Source of the DNA: Doris montereyensis
Lineage: Eukaryota; Mollusca; Gastropoda; Nudibranchia; Dorididae
Assembly (NCBI GenBank): GCA_037039925.1
Contig: JAXRKP010000101.1
Span: forward strand, 377,501 to 441,500
Length of the DNA: 64,000 bases
Reading direction: 5' to 3'
The notes beneath the pieces were generated by a model. That model was not told where the DNA came from. It saw only the letters and a program-made list of their open reading frames with translations, and did no database searches. Both the position numbers and the translations under genes were made by a program. Shown here piece after piece: positions 40,171 through 53,000 of the stretch. Within the stretch, counting starts at the first letter, position 1; each line of letters starts with the position of its first letter.

Positions 40171-40590
40171 GATCATGAAGAAATAAATACAGTGTAGGTC
40201 TACATGTACACTGTATTTTACTATAGTTTGTGTAAGTTTTGTAGATATGACATCACATAGGAATGATGACGATTGTATCTATTTTGTTATAATTGACAAC
40301 ATTTTAACCATGATAAATAGGCTATGGATGAAACAAGACACACGCATCTCTGCAAAAACTAAATTAACTAGATACATGTACCATGTACAATGATAACGAT
40401 AACGTACTATGTATAAATCGCATAATTATAGTGTCTTGAATTCTATGAGGAACGACAACTTCAACACAGTCACCATATTATCACTAGAGTTACTTCCTCC
40501 TATGCATCGAGTGTTGACACGAAAGCGAAAGTTAACAGTTGGTGTGCCAACAGATGGATACTGTTTTATAGCCGTCTCGGCAGCAGGAGG

Positions 40591-40622
40591 TAGATCTCTA
40601 GATCTAGATCTAGATCTAGAAT
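40591..40622. repeat. AGATCT microsatellite
   Basis: tctagatctagatctagatc, palindromic at every hexamer. Confidence 0.9.
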
Positions 40623-40689
40623 TTTGATCAATGCTACATTAATGCACTATTGTTTCAAATTATTGCTAACCAGCGTTTTAGAATTTGTT

Positions 40690-42860
40690 TTCTTTCTTCT
40701 TTCTTTATCAGTTCCTATTCTATCTTTCGGTGTATTTGTTCAGATGCCCGAGATGATCTTTGTCCAGGATGCCCTGTCCTGGCATTTTTTGTTTCCTTCC
40801 AAAAAAGTTAAATTTCTATGTTTCAATGCCTCTTTTATATTTTCTTCCCACTTTCTCCGAGATCTGCCTTTTGGCCTTTTACCTTGGACTTTAGCTCTGT
40901 ATACTGATTTAACGTAGATTCTATTGTCATTCATTCTGTTTACATGCCCAAACCATCTCAATTGATTTGTTTCTATCTTAGTTTTTATACGATCTGCTTT
41001 GGTTTGATCTCTTATTGTTGTGTTTCTGATTTTGTCTCTTTTAGTTTTCCTACTACTCTTCTTAGAATTTCATTTCAGCTGCCTGTACTCTACTGTATTC
41101 TCTACTGTCTAAAGTCCAAATTTCACTGCCATATTGGAGAGTAGGACAATACACTGTATTGTATACTGCCATTTTGGTTTTTGTTGACAATTCTTGCTTA
41201 CTTACCTACAAATACCTTTCCTAGATGGTTATATATTGTGCTTGCCTTTTTGATTTTCTGGCTGATTTCTTCTCTAAGTTTGCCCTCTGAGTTAATCATT
41301 ACTCCTAGGTAATTGTAGCTTTGAACTTGTTCTAAATAATTCCTGCCCAATTTAAGATTTTGTGTTTTAGCTTCCCTAGTTACAAGCATTGTTTTGGTTT
41401 TTTTGCATTTATTCTCATTCCTTTTTTATTTAGTTCATTGTTTATAATGTTGATATTCGACTGAAGGTCACTTTCTGATTTTCCAAACAGAACTAAATCA
41501 TCGGCAAATGAAAGCATTGGTACATTTACTGGTTTGAGCTTCCACATACCTACATTCATTTCCTTCATTTTGAGGATGCCTTTGCGACTGAATCCATAAA
41601 TGTGATAAACAAAAGAGGACTTAGAATACAACCCTGTCTTACTCCTATATCTACATCAAATTCTTCAGATACATTTCCAGCTACTCACTGCACATTTTGG
41701 TTTATTAAAAAAACTTTTAATGGCTTCTATTGAATTTTGCTCTACATTGTGTTCTTTTAAGGAATGCTATAGTTCGTTCCTCCTCACAGTGTCAAATGCC
41801 CTTTCTAAGTCGATAAAACACAGGTGCAAGTCAATGTTTCTCTCAAGGAATTTTTCTATTATTTGTCTGATTGTAAATATGTGGTCTTGTACACTTCTTC
41901 CTGGTCTAAATCCACTCTGATGTTCTTCAATCTGATCCTCTACTCTTTTCCTTAGTCTCATTTCCAGTATCCTGGCATATACTTTTCCTGGAACGCTAAG
42001 TAGTGATATCCCTCTATAGTTTGAGCATTCCATAGTTGATCCTTTCTTATGTATTGGTACTACCGTTCCCTTTTTCCAGTCGTCTGGCTCCTATTTGGAC
42101 TTCCATGCTTGTTGGCATATTGCATGTAATAGTTTGTCTGCCTCTCTCCTTTGGTTTTTAATCATTTCTGGAGAAACTTGATCTGCTCCTGGGGCTTTTC
42201 CTAATTTCATTTTCTTTAAATAGCTGTTTGGATTTCTTCCATTGATATATCTACATCTTCAACTGTCTCCTCTGGATTACTTGATACTCTTACTAATTGA
42301 TCTTTACTCCTTGTTTCATACGTTCTGGAGGGATTATGTAATTGGTGAAAATGCTTTCTCCATGTTTCCATGATTTGGCTGTCTTCTTTCATTATTTCTC
42401 CTTTGACATTCTTAATTTGTTGTATTGGGCATGCTTTAGTCTTTCTCATGCTCTTCAACTAATTCTAACTCTTTTCCATTTATTGCCCTAATATTCCATG
42501 TTCCAAAAATCACAGTCCGTGTTCGTTTCCATTTTCGTCGTTGAAAGATCAAGACGGGTATATTATATTTATTTCTCTGCATCAGTTAGGTTTTGGATAA
42601 GCAGGGGATTAGCCCACTGTACCCTAGGTAGATGGTGGGGCTGCCACCTTGAGGCCCCCTACCAGCCTTGTTATTTTCTGTCAGGGTTAACTCCCTTAGC
42701 CTTAAGTCATTCAAAACCAGCCAGCAAGGCAGCAGGTTGTTATTTTGTATCAGGATTAACTCCTTAGCCTTTGGTCAACCAAGACCCGCCTGCAAGGTAG
42801 CAGGAGACTCATGGAGGGCAGGATCATCTACTCCCCGTACAGGTGCTTACCTGTCCACTG
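40690..42860 (-). mobile_element. EN-RT LINE copy B with internal deletion
   Basis: From right to left on the minus strand: 5' UTR with two 60-bp units (42860-42570), the endonuclease start (WKRTRTVIFGTWNIRAINGK) at about 42500, a deletion joint near 42465, then linker (MEEIQTAI), RT (ECSNYRGISLLSVPGKVYAR, FIDLERAFDTVRR, MLSFADDLVLFGKSES) and the tail RWFGHVNRMNDNRI with DRASWTKIISGI near 40745. The FADD box marks the RT active site. Several frame breaks make it inactive. Confidence 0.88.
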
Positions 42861-42999
42861 GCCCGCATTTTAGAATTCTCTGTTCTTCAATAATTTTATT
42901 CTTCTGAATGTCAAGACCTCGGCAATTGCGTTGAATCACTCCTATGACAGAAAACTTTAGAAAACTAGATTCTAGGCCAAAAATGTCCGAATTATTGCA

Positions 43000-43837
43000 G
43001 TTTCTGATGATGGTGATTTAATCCGTCATTAATTATTAATTTATTAATCGCTGAGGTTAATTGATGATATGGTTGTTTTTTATTTTATTTGTCAAGTGTT
43101 ACTGAATGTAGTATGAGTTCTAGATCTAGGTATAAACCCCAGATACTAGAGGGCTGAAAATCAATATTAGATTCTCTATAGATCTCTAGATCTAGTGTTC
43201 TCTTTTATTAAAAATAATTTATTTTTAAATTTTGTTTTCTATTTCTGAAATTTTTATTTACTGTGGCCAGCTGCTGCTTATTCTGACAAATAATTTCAGA
43301 AATCCATATTTTAATTTCCAATAAAATGGAAGTGTGCTAGATAGAATCATTATTAGATATAATAGACATACTAGTAGTGTAGTCTGCCCAGGACACTTGA
43401 TTGTGTGTTGATATAAGCTAGAACATGAATATTTGTATGATCATATCATGTTCGGCAATAATTTAGAAAATATGTATTTCTTAAAATGTGTTTTAATTTT
43501 CTCCCTGAATTTCCTTTACATTCAGTAGTCAAAAACAATAGCACAAGACCTATTAATGTGGAATTTCTGCAAAATTGTTAGATTGTGTTTGAAAAAAATG
43601 TTTTTTAATATTTCAATTTAGCTGCTTCTGGATTCAAATTTTTTTGTATTTGTCACAAAGTAGTCACTTTTTGCATTTATAGGCAGTAAAGAAATGGACA
43701 TATTCATCAAGATTTATTTAGAGCTATTTCCCTTGCTCTCAACACGTTACCAGTGATCCAACAGTAGCCACAGCTTTGCCACTCAAACCCAATCCCTGAA
43801 TGAAAGAGAGAAAAACAAGTCCAGAGATAAATTCATC
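43000..43837 (+). other. 5' flank or 5' UTR of the SLC7A-type gene
   Basis: AT-rich sequence without coding signal. The start codon context is aattcatcATGAGT. No TATA box or splice site could be assigned with confidence, so the transcription start is not known. Confidence 0.4.
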
Positions 43838-44042
43838 ATGAGTAACCTGGTGTTTGGTTGGAAAGAGCATTTTAAATACCTGAGTTCGCGTATGTTTCGA
43901 ACAAAGACAATAGATCACCAGGATTTGAAAACAGAATTGCGACGATGTCTCTCAACTTTTCAGCTTACTTTTCTTGGTATTGGAAGCACTATCGGCGTAG
44001 GAATTTATGTGCTGTTGGGAGAAGTTGCAAAGGAACAAGCTG
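43838..44042 (+). CDS. SLC7A-type gene exon 1
   Basis: Reads MSNLVFGWKEHFKYL, a basic segment with LRRCLSTFQLTFLGIGSTIG and VGIYVLLGEVAKEQAG; donor GCTG|gtaagg, phase 1. It covers the cytosolic start and the first membrane helix. The ATG at 43838 is the first in frame. Confidence 0.9.
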
Positions 44043-47000
44043 GTAAGGCTTTTGTAGAGATGTTTTAATATTTTTCTTTTCTTTCCTTAAATTCTGTGTT
44101 ATCTATGGATTTTAATTCTGTGTTATCTGTGCCATTTTAAGTATTGATTTTAATGATTGCGTCAAAAGGCATTTGAAGATTTTCTTTGCTTCACTGTATA
44201 CTTTTCTATAAACTACCTTGCACTTGCAGACATAATGACTCTGGTTGGTGAGGTTGCCTGGATGGTCGGATGATTTTGGTTTTGTTTTGAGGGCCATCAC
44301 GATTGCGCTCCAAAATTCCTGTTTTTATCACATTATGTTTTTTTTTTACTAATTACACATGAAATCATACAGTATACACATTTTTTCATTAAAAAGAATA
44401 TTTTTATCTTTGCATTGGCCGTAATGTTTTGAAAGAAAAACAGCAAACTCTAGCGCAATCGCTTGTTTAATGTACATACATGTGTATAATGCCCTCTTGC
44501 TAGATTTGAGCCCTTTCCTCTGGCATTTGAAGTAAAAACTGAACTTTAAAGTTGCCTGTTGATGGCCCCTCTTAGGAGAAATTGGCAGGAAACTTAAAAA
44601 AATAGCTTTAAAGGGATTTATAATTTGCTGAATCCGCTGACGACACAGGAGGGAAGAATAAACATGTTGTCTACTTTGTAGATGTTGTTGAAAGAGAAGT
44701 TCAATCACGAATGACAATTTATAAATCACATTTATTTTAATTAAAACAAAATTGTTCAAAGCGTTAATTAATTTTCAGGATCATGAGAAAAATGTCAACA
44801 AAAATTAAGAACCCAAAATAACTTGAAAGAAAAAATAACTGTCCTTGTCCCCCATGAAGTTGTAATTGTTATCAGTAGTAAAAAAGTCCAAACAAACACA
44901 AACACACCAACTCTTCATTATATTGAAATCGACTTCAATTAAGTTGAAATGCTTCCGTGTCATTGTCAAATAGTATAAAATGTTGCATGCATATATAACA
45001 GAAGTAAGAAATAGAAACAATTCACTTGAACAAAGGAAAAATGATAATATAAACTTAATTTGGTGTGGTCGTGTCCTTTTTACAAAATCAAGATTGCCTT
45101 TCATCAATATCAATGACCACAGTAAACAGCCCTGTATGATATATCGATATCGTTTGCCGTCACAAAATGCATCCACCCCTTGAGTGCCAGTAATTTTATT
45201 TTGTCTTTCTGATCTTCTTTTGTAATGAGCATTGGTCGTTTGAGCCCTGATAGAACCCTTAAAGTGACAACCATTCAATGTTGACTAAACCTCTGCTGGC
45301 TGAGGGTCGACTATTGGAATTTCCCAGGTTTGTCCCTAAGAATCTACCAACACCTCCCCAAGTCGCCGGAGACACTCGCGAGTCGCCCATAATGGTTCTT
45401 AGGGACAAAGCTGGGAAATTCCAATGTGCCCCCTTGGCCCGCCCGCCCTCAATTTTTCGAAAACAGGGTCATTCTCATGAGAGTTCAACCCAAAAATCGG
45501 GAGTTTCCCAAACTACCTCCAATCACCAAGAGTAAACCTGTTCTCAAGAAGCTGAGGCCGTAAGCTTTGAATCTCCGTTTCAAGGTTTGTAACAGAACTC
45601 AAACGTAAATCACCCCCTTTAAAGAGGAGAGGACCGGCTATGGAAACCTGAGGCCCAATTTCTGAAATGATTTAGAGCCTCTCTTAGAATAAGCTGCATA
45701 CCAAGGCCAAAGCTCAATTAGCCTACAAGTGCAAGGCACGAAGAGCATGTCCCATAGATTTAGGCGCGGTTTACTGTTAGGTTGCGTAATTTATGACCCC
45801 AGCCGTAACTGATTTTCATGTGACTGCTTTCATCGGAAAAAGTTCCTTGGCTTGAGAGTTACGGGTCGTTTGATTGTTGTGGTCATTTTTTCATTTTGCA
45901 GGTCCTGCTGTCATCATCTGCTTCATCTTGGCCATTCTCATCACGCTGATGAACGCCTTGGTGTACGCTGAATTGTCCAGCAGGGTTCCGCTTACGGGGG
46001 CCTCCTACACGTTCTTTTACAAGGTAGAATTTTACGTTACACTCATTTGTATGTTATAGAAAAAACTTTTACAAGGAACGATTTTATGTTACATTTATTC
46101 ATATGTTTATAAAAAAACTTTTGCAAGATAGAATTTTACTTTACATTTATTGGTATGTTATAGAAAAAACTTTTACAGGGAAGAATATTACGTTACATTT
46201 ATAATATAAATATATGTTATAGAAAAAGTTTTTACAAAGTAGAATTTTACGTTACATTCATTCGTATGTTATAGAACAAATTTTTACAAGGAAGACTTTT
46301 ACGTTACATTAAATTCATTTGTTTATAGAAAAAACTTTTACAATGTTAAATTTTATGTTACATTTATTGATATGTTTATAGAAAAAACTTTTACACAACA
46401 AGGAAAAATTTTATGTTACATTTATTCATGTTTATAGAAGAAAATTTTAAAATGTAGAATTTTATGTTTTACGTGTGTTATAGAAAAACTTTTACACAAC
46501 AAGGAAGAATTTTATGCTACATTTATTCATATGTTTATAGAAGAAAATTTTACAATGTAGAATTTTACGTTACATTCATTTGCGTGTTTACAGAAAAATC
46601 TTTTAACAGGGTATAACGTTAAAGGAAATAGCCAGCCTGGATATGGAGAACGGTGGGTGGGGAATGAATTTATCTAGAGTCAGTGAGCCTGTATTTGAGT
46701 GGGAATATTGACTATAAACCCGTCTTTATTTTTAACTGTCATTATTCTTGTCTTGTTTCTCTAGATATTTGGAGAATATCCAGCCTTCCTGTCAGGATGG
46801 ATCATGCTTGTATGTAAGTGAATTTTCTAGATAAATAAATGATGTAAAATTGGTGAGTCGGGATCAAAAGTAAAGTGAGTTCTATACTCAGAGTTGAGCG
46901 TAGGGTAATCAGGAAAAGAGTCTTTATTTTTTTTCACGTATGCGGCATAATGTCATAGTTTGCCATTGCTTTCCACGCTGCCTTTACTTTCGCTGTGTCA

Positions 47001-50000
47001 GAATAGACCAAGCTACACATTTTGCTTCTGGGTCGACAGGAGGACCAGAAAAATTTCAACCCAAACTTGGAATGCAAGTCGGACCTCCTGGGTGGTATTC
47101 TCATTTAACGGGGAAAGAAATCTGAAATGCATCTGTATCTTTATTTGCAAATAATATTTTCCATGAGTTTAGGAATTTAAAAAAGAAATATGGGAGATAT
47201 ACAACTCACTGATAACAATGACTGGCTTACAGCCCCCCCCCCCCCCCAACACCCTCACTATTTTGTCTGTATCACCAGCTTCCAGCATGTCCTCTTCTCT
47301 GTTTTGTCTGTGTCCCCAGCCTACTTCATGTCTTCCTCTCTGTGTTAAGTCTGTGTCTCCACCTACATCATGTCTTCCTCTCTGTTTTGTCTGTGTCCGC
47401 AGCTTACATCATGTCCTCCTCTCTATTTTGTCTGTATCACCAGCCTCCAGCATGTCCTTTCTCTGCTTTGTCTGTATCTCCAACCTACATGATGTCCTCT
47501 CTGTTTTGTCTGTGTCCCCAGCTTAAAATGTCCTCTTCTCTGTTTTGTCTGTGTCCCCAGCCTACACCATGTCCTCCTCTCTGTTTTGTCTCTGTCCCCA
47601 GCTTACATCATGTCTTCCCTCTCTATTTTGTCTGTGTCCGTAGCTTACATCATGTCTTCCTCTCTATTTTGCCTGTGTCCGCAGCTTACATCATGTCTTC
47701 CTCTCTGTTTTGTCTGTGTCCGCAACTTACATCATGTCCTCCTTTCTGTTTTGTTTATGTCCCGGTCTCCATCATGTCCTCTTTTCTGTTTTGTCTGTGT
47801 CCCCAGCCTACTTCATGTCATCCTCTCTGTGTTAAGCCTGTGTCCCCAGCCTACATCATGTCCTCCTCTCTGTTTTGTCTCTGTCCCCAGCTTATATTAT
47901 GGCCTCCTCTGTTTTGTCTGTTTACATGTCTGTTTTGTCTGTATCCCAGCTTATATCATGTCCTCCTTTCTGTTTTGTCTGTGCCCCCAGCTTACATCAT
48001 GTCCTCCTTTCTATTTTGTCTGTGTCCCCAGCCCACATCATGGCCTCCTTTCTGTTTTGTCTGTGTCCCCAGCCCACATCATGGCCTCCTTTCTGTTTTG
48101 TCTGTGTCCCCAGCCCACATCATGGCCGCCTCCTATTTTTCTATGTGTTTGTCTATTTTGTCTGTGTCCCCAGCCCACATCATGTGCCTCCTCTATGTCT
48201 AGTCCTTGTTTGCCTACATCATGTCCTCCTCTCTGTTTTGTCTGTGTGTCCCCAGCCTACATCATGGCTGCCTCCTGTCTGTTTTGTCTGTGTCCATCAT
48301 GCCTACATCATGGCTGCCTCTCTATTTTGTCTATGTCCCCAGCCTACATCATCTATGTCATCATGTCCTCTCTCTGTTTTGTCTGTGTCCCCAGCTTACA
48401 TCATGTCCTCCTGTCTCTTTTGTCTGTGTCCCCAACCTCCATCATCATGTCATCATGTCATCTTCTCTATCTTGTCTGTGTCCCCAGCCTACATCATATC
48501 TTGCTTGCTCTCTGTTTTGTCTGTGTCCCCAGTGTACATTATGTCTTCCTCTCTATTTTTTGTGTCCACAGCTCTATTTTGTCTGTGTATCACATCATAT
48601 CTTCCTTTCTATTTTGCCTGTGTCCCCAGCATACACCATGTCTTCCCTCTCTCTGTTTTATCTCTATTTTGTCTGTGTTCCCCAACCAGTCATACATCAT
48701 GTCTTCCCCTCTTTTTTCACATTTTTCATTTTGTATTTCCTCCTAAGACATCACCCCAGCCTACATTATCATGTCTTCCCCTCTATTTTGTCTGTGTTCC
48801 CAGTCTACATCATGTCTTGCTCTCTATTTTGTCTGTGTTCCCAGTCTACATCATGTCTTGCTCTATTTTGTTTTTTGTCTGCAGTCTACATCATGTTCTC
48901 CATTTTGTTTGTGTCCCCAGTCTACATCATGTCTTGCTCTCTATTTTGTTTGTCATGTCTTGCTCTCTATTTTGTTTGTGTCCCCAGTCTACATCATGTC
49001 TTGCTCTCTATTTTTTTCCCCAGTCTACATCATGTCTTGTATTTTGTTTGTCCCCAGTCTTTATCATGTCTTCCTCTCCATTTTGTTTGTGTCCCCAGCC
49101 TACATCATGTCCTCCTCTATAGGCGCCAGAGCTTGGAGTGGCATGCTGGACTCGTTCTTCAATAACTCCATTCAGGTGGGTAGTTTGACTGTGTTAGTGT
49201 TGCATGGCTGGGTAACATTCCTGTGTTAGTGTTGCATGGCTGGGTAACATTCCTGTGTTAGTGTTGCATGGCTGGGTGACATTCCTGTGTTAGTGTTGCA
49301 TGGCTGGGTGACATTCCTGTGTTAGTGTTGCATGGCTGGGTGACATTCCTGTGTTAGTGTTGCATGACTGGGTGACATTCCTGTTGTGTTGCATGGCTGG
49401 TGACATTCCTGTGTTAGTGTTGCATGGCTGGGTGACATTCCTGTGTTAGTGTTGCATGGCTGGGTGACATTCCTGTGTTAGTGTTGCATGGCTGGGTGAC
49501 ATTCCTGTGTTAGTGTTGCATGGCTGGGTGACATTCCTGTGTTAGTGTTGCATGGCTGGGTGACATTCCTGTGTTAGTGTTGCATGGCTGGGTGACATTC
49601 CTGTGTTAGTGTTGCATGGCTGGGTGACATTCCTGTGTTAGTGTTGCATGGCTGGGTGACATTCCTGTGTTAGTGTTGCATGGCTGGGTGACATTCCTGT
49701 GTTAGTGTTGCATGGCTGGGTGACATTCCTGTGTTAGTGTTGCATGGCTGGGTGACATTCCTGTGGCTGGGTGACATTCCTGTGTTAGTGTTGCATGAAA
49801 CAAGTGAGTGTTGCATGACTGGGTGACAGGTTATGTTGATGCCGAAATGAATTCCTGTGATGTTAATGGAGATAAAGTTAGTGTTGCATGGCTGGGATTG
49901 AGTGTTGCATGCTGGGTGACATTCCTGTGTTAGTGTTGCATGGCTGGGTGACATTTGTGATGCATGGCTGTGAATGTTAGTGTTGCATGGCTGGGTGACA

Positions 50001-53000
50001 CTGTGAAAGTTGAGGGACAGTGTTAGTGTTGCATGGCTGGATGTCAGATGGAATGACATTCCTGTGTTAAAGATCATGGCTGGGTGACATTCCTATGTTA
50101 GTGGAATGATGTGATAAAAGTGTTGCATGGCTGGGTGTCATTCCTGTGTTATGGAATGATGTGACAAAAGATGATGGCTGGGTGACATTCCTGTGTTAGT
50201 GTTGCATGGCTGGGTGACATTCCTGTGTTAGTGTTGATGGCTGGGTGACATTCCTGTGTTAGTGTTGCATGACTGGGTGACATTCCTGTGTTAGTGTTGA
50301 TGGCTGGGTGACATTCCTGAGTTAGTGTTGCATGGCTGGGTGACAAAAGTTAGTGTTGCATGGCTGGGTGACATTGAGATGGAATGATGATGACAAAGAT
50401 GAGATGGTGACATTATGAGATGAGATTAATGATGTAACAATGGATGAGGGTGCATTCCTGATATGAGATTGAATGATGCAAAAGATGAATGAGGTGCATA
50501 TAAGATGAGATGGAATGATGTGACAAAAGTTGAGGGGGTGCATATGAGATGAGATGGGGATGTAACAAAAGATGAGGGGGTGCATATAATATGAGATGGA
50601 ATGAAACAAAAGATGAGGTGCATATAATATGAGATGGAATGATGTAACAAAAGATGAGGTGCATATGAGATGAGATGGAATGATGTGACAAAAGATGAGG
50701 GATGCATATGAGATGATGGATTAACAAAAGATGATAAAGTTCCTGAAAGATGAGGCCTATAGATGCCGGAGCTTATGAATAAAATGGAATAATGACAATG
50801 AAAGTTGATGATGAATGATGAATGGAAGGATATAACAAAATGAAACCCATTTATAATGTAGAGGGGGAATATGAGATGAGGAATGATTGACAAAAGATTA
50901 GGGGGAGATGAGATGGAAGGATTAACAAAAAGGGATCATATGAGTCCGGAGATGGAATGATGATGCAACAAAAAAGATGAGGGGTGCATATGAGATGAGA
51001 TGGAATGATGTAACAAAAGATGAGGGGTGCATATGAGATGAAATGGAATGATGTGACAAAAGATGAGGGGGTGCATATGAGATGAGATGGAATGATGCAA
51101 CAAAAGATGAGGGGGTGCATATGAGATGAGATGGAATGATGTAACAAAAGATTAGAGGGGTTGGAAGATGCATCAAAAGATCAAGGTGAAGGCCTATAGA
51201 ACAGGAAGCATGAGCGGAACAAATGACAATAATCAACCTGGCTAGACGCTAATGATGCAAGTTTTACTCCCAATGTAGTGCTTCATATCATTTGCACCTG
51301 GGTAGATGGGAAATGCGTGTTAAGTGTCTTTCCCAAGATGAACACAATGTCGAACCTGGCTTTGCTAGATTCAAACTCGAACCTCATGATCCCCAGTCCG
51401 AGCAATTTAACCGCTAGGCCAATGATGCAACAGCAAAAGATGAATGAGGTGCATATAAGATGAGATGGAATGATGGAACAAAAGATGAATGAGGTTGCAT
51501 GTAAGATGAAGATGGAATGATGGAATAAAAGATGAATGAGGTGCATATAAGATGAGATGGAATGATGTAACAAAAGAAGAAGGGTTTGTATGTAAGATGA
51601 GATGCAATGATGTAACAAAATATGAGGGGGTTCATATCAGATGTGATGGAATGATGCATCAAAAGATGGATGAGGTTCATACAAGATGAGATGAAATGAT
51701 GTAACAGAAGATGAGAGGGTGCATATAAGGTAAGCTGCAATGATGTCAAAAAAAGAGATGAATGAAGTTCATATCAGATGAGATGAAATGATGGAACAAA
51801 AGATCAATAAGGTGCATGTAAGATGAGATGAAATGATGGAATAAAAGATGAATGAGGTGCAAGTAAGATGAGATGGAATGATGGGACAAAAGATGAATGA
51901 AGTTCATTTCAGATGATATGAAATGATGGAACAAAAGATGACTGAGATGATATCAGATAAGATGAAAAGATGTAATAAAAGATGAATGAGGAACATGTAA
52001 CAAAAGATGAGATGGAATGATGTAACAAAAAAATGAATGAGGTACATTTAAGATGAAATGGAATGATGTAACAAAAAATGATGCATGTAAGATGAAATGG
52101 AATGATGTAACAAAAAAAAATGAATGAGGTGTATGTATGATGAGATGGAATGACGTAACAAAAGATGAGGAAGGTGCATTTAAGATGTGATGGAATGATG
52201 AAGGAAAGATGAGACCATGCAACATTATCTGAAATGATATAACATGAGATGAGATTAGATGGGATATTATAAGATGAGCGGATACAGGATGGTGACGGAT
52301 AGACTGAAATGAGTTGGCATTTGATAGACTAGATGAGATGATACTTTTGAAATCGATTTATTTAGTGTTGGTTTCACAGCCTTCAATGCCATTGTTTATT
52401 TTAATTTCTGTAGGCAGTTTAACAAGTGACAGGTGAGTCATTCAGGGTATGGAACTTTAGGCAGCCAATAACCCTCAATGTTTACCTGACAAGCAAGTAA
52501 CAAACCAAATCGTATGAAAGGTTCCTCACTCAGCAACACCACATTGATTGGTCATGCATCTTTGATTTGATTGACAAACATATAACCTCAATTGTTTTCG
52601 TAACTTACCTTAAGCAAAGATGAATTTAGATCATAATCTTTTTGCCTACACAAAATATTGTGCACTTTGATGCTGGTCTTTCTAGCAGGTAGCCTAATAT
52701 TCATTGTAGCAGATGTATTAACAGGTAGACTCAGATTCACTGTAGCAGATAGACTAAGATTCATAGCAGATAGACTAAGATTCACTGTAGCAGATAGACT
52801 AAGATTCACTGTAGCAGATAGACTAAGATTCACTGTAGCAGATAGACTAAGATTCACTGTAGCAGATAGACTAAGATTCACTGTAGCAGATAGACTAAGA
52901 TTCACTGTAGCAGATAGACTAAGATTCACTGTAGCAGATAGACTAAGATAGACTTAGATTCACTGTAGCAGGTAGACTTAGATTCACTGTAGCAGATAGA

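Noticed and set aside
44349..45278. Minus-strand frames of 136 and 157 codons in intron 1 of the transporter
   Set aside because: No domain, Lys/Phe/Tyr-rich as expected from AT-rich DNA, no supporting splice sites.
47342..49229. Plus-strand open frames of 286-415 codons with a repeating Leu/Ser/Cys/Pro pattern
   Set aside because: They arise because the 41-bp unit has no stop in any frame; the composition just mirrors the repeat. No start context, no homology.
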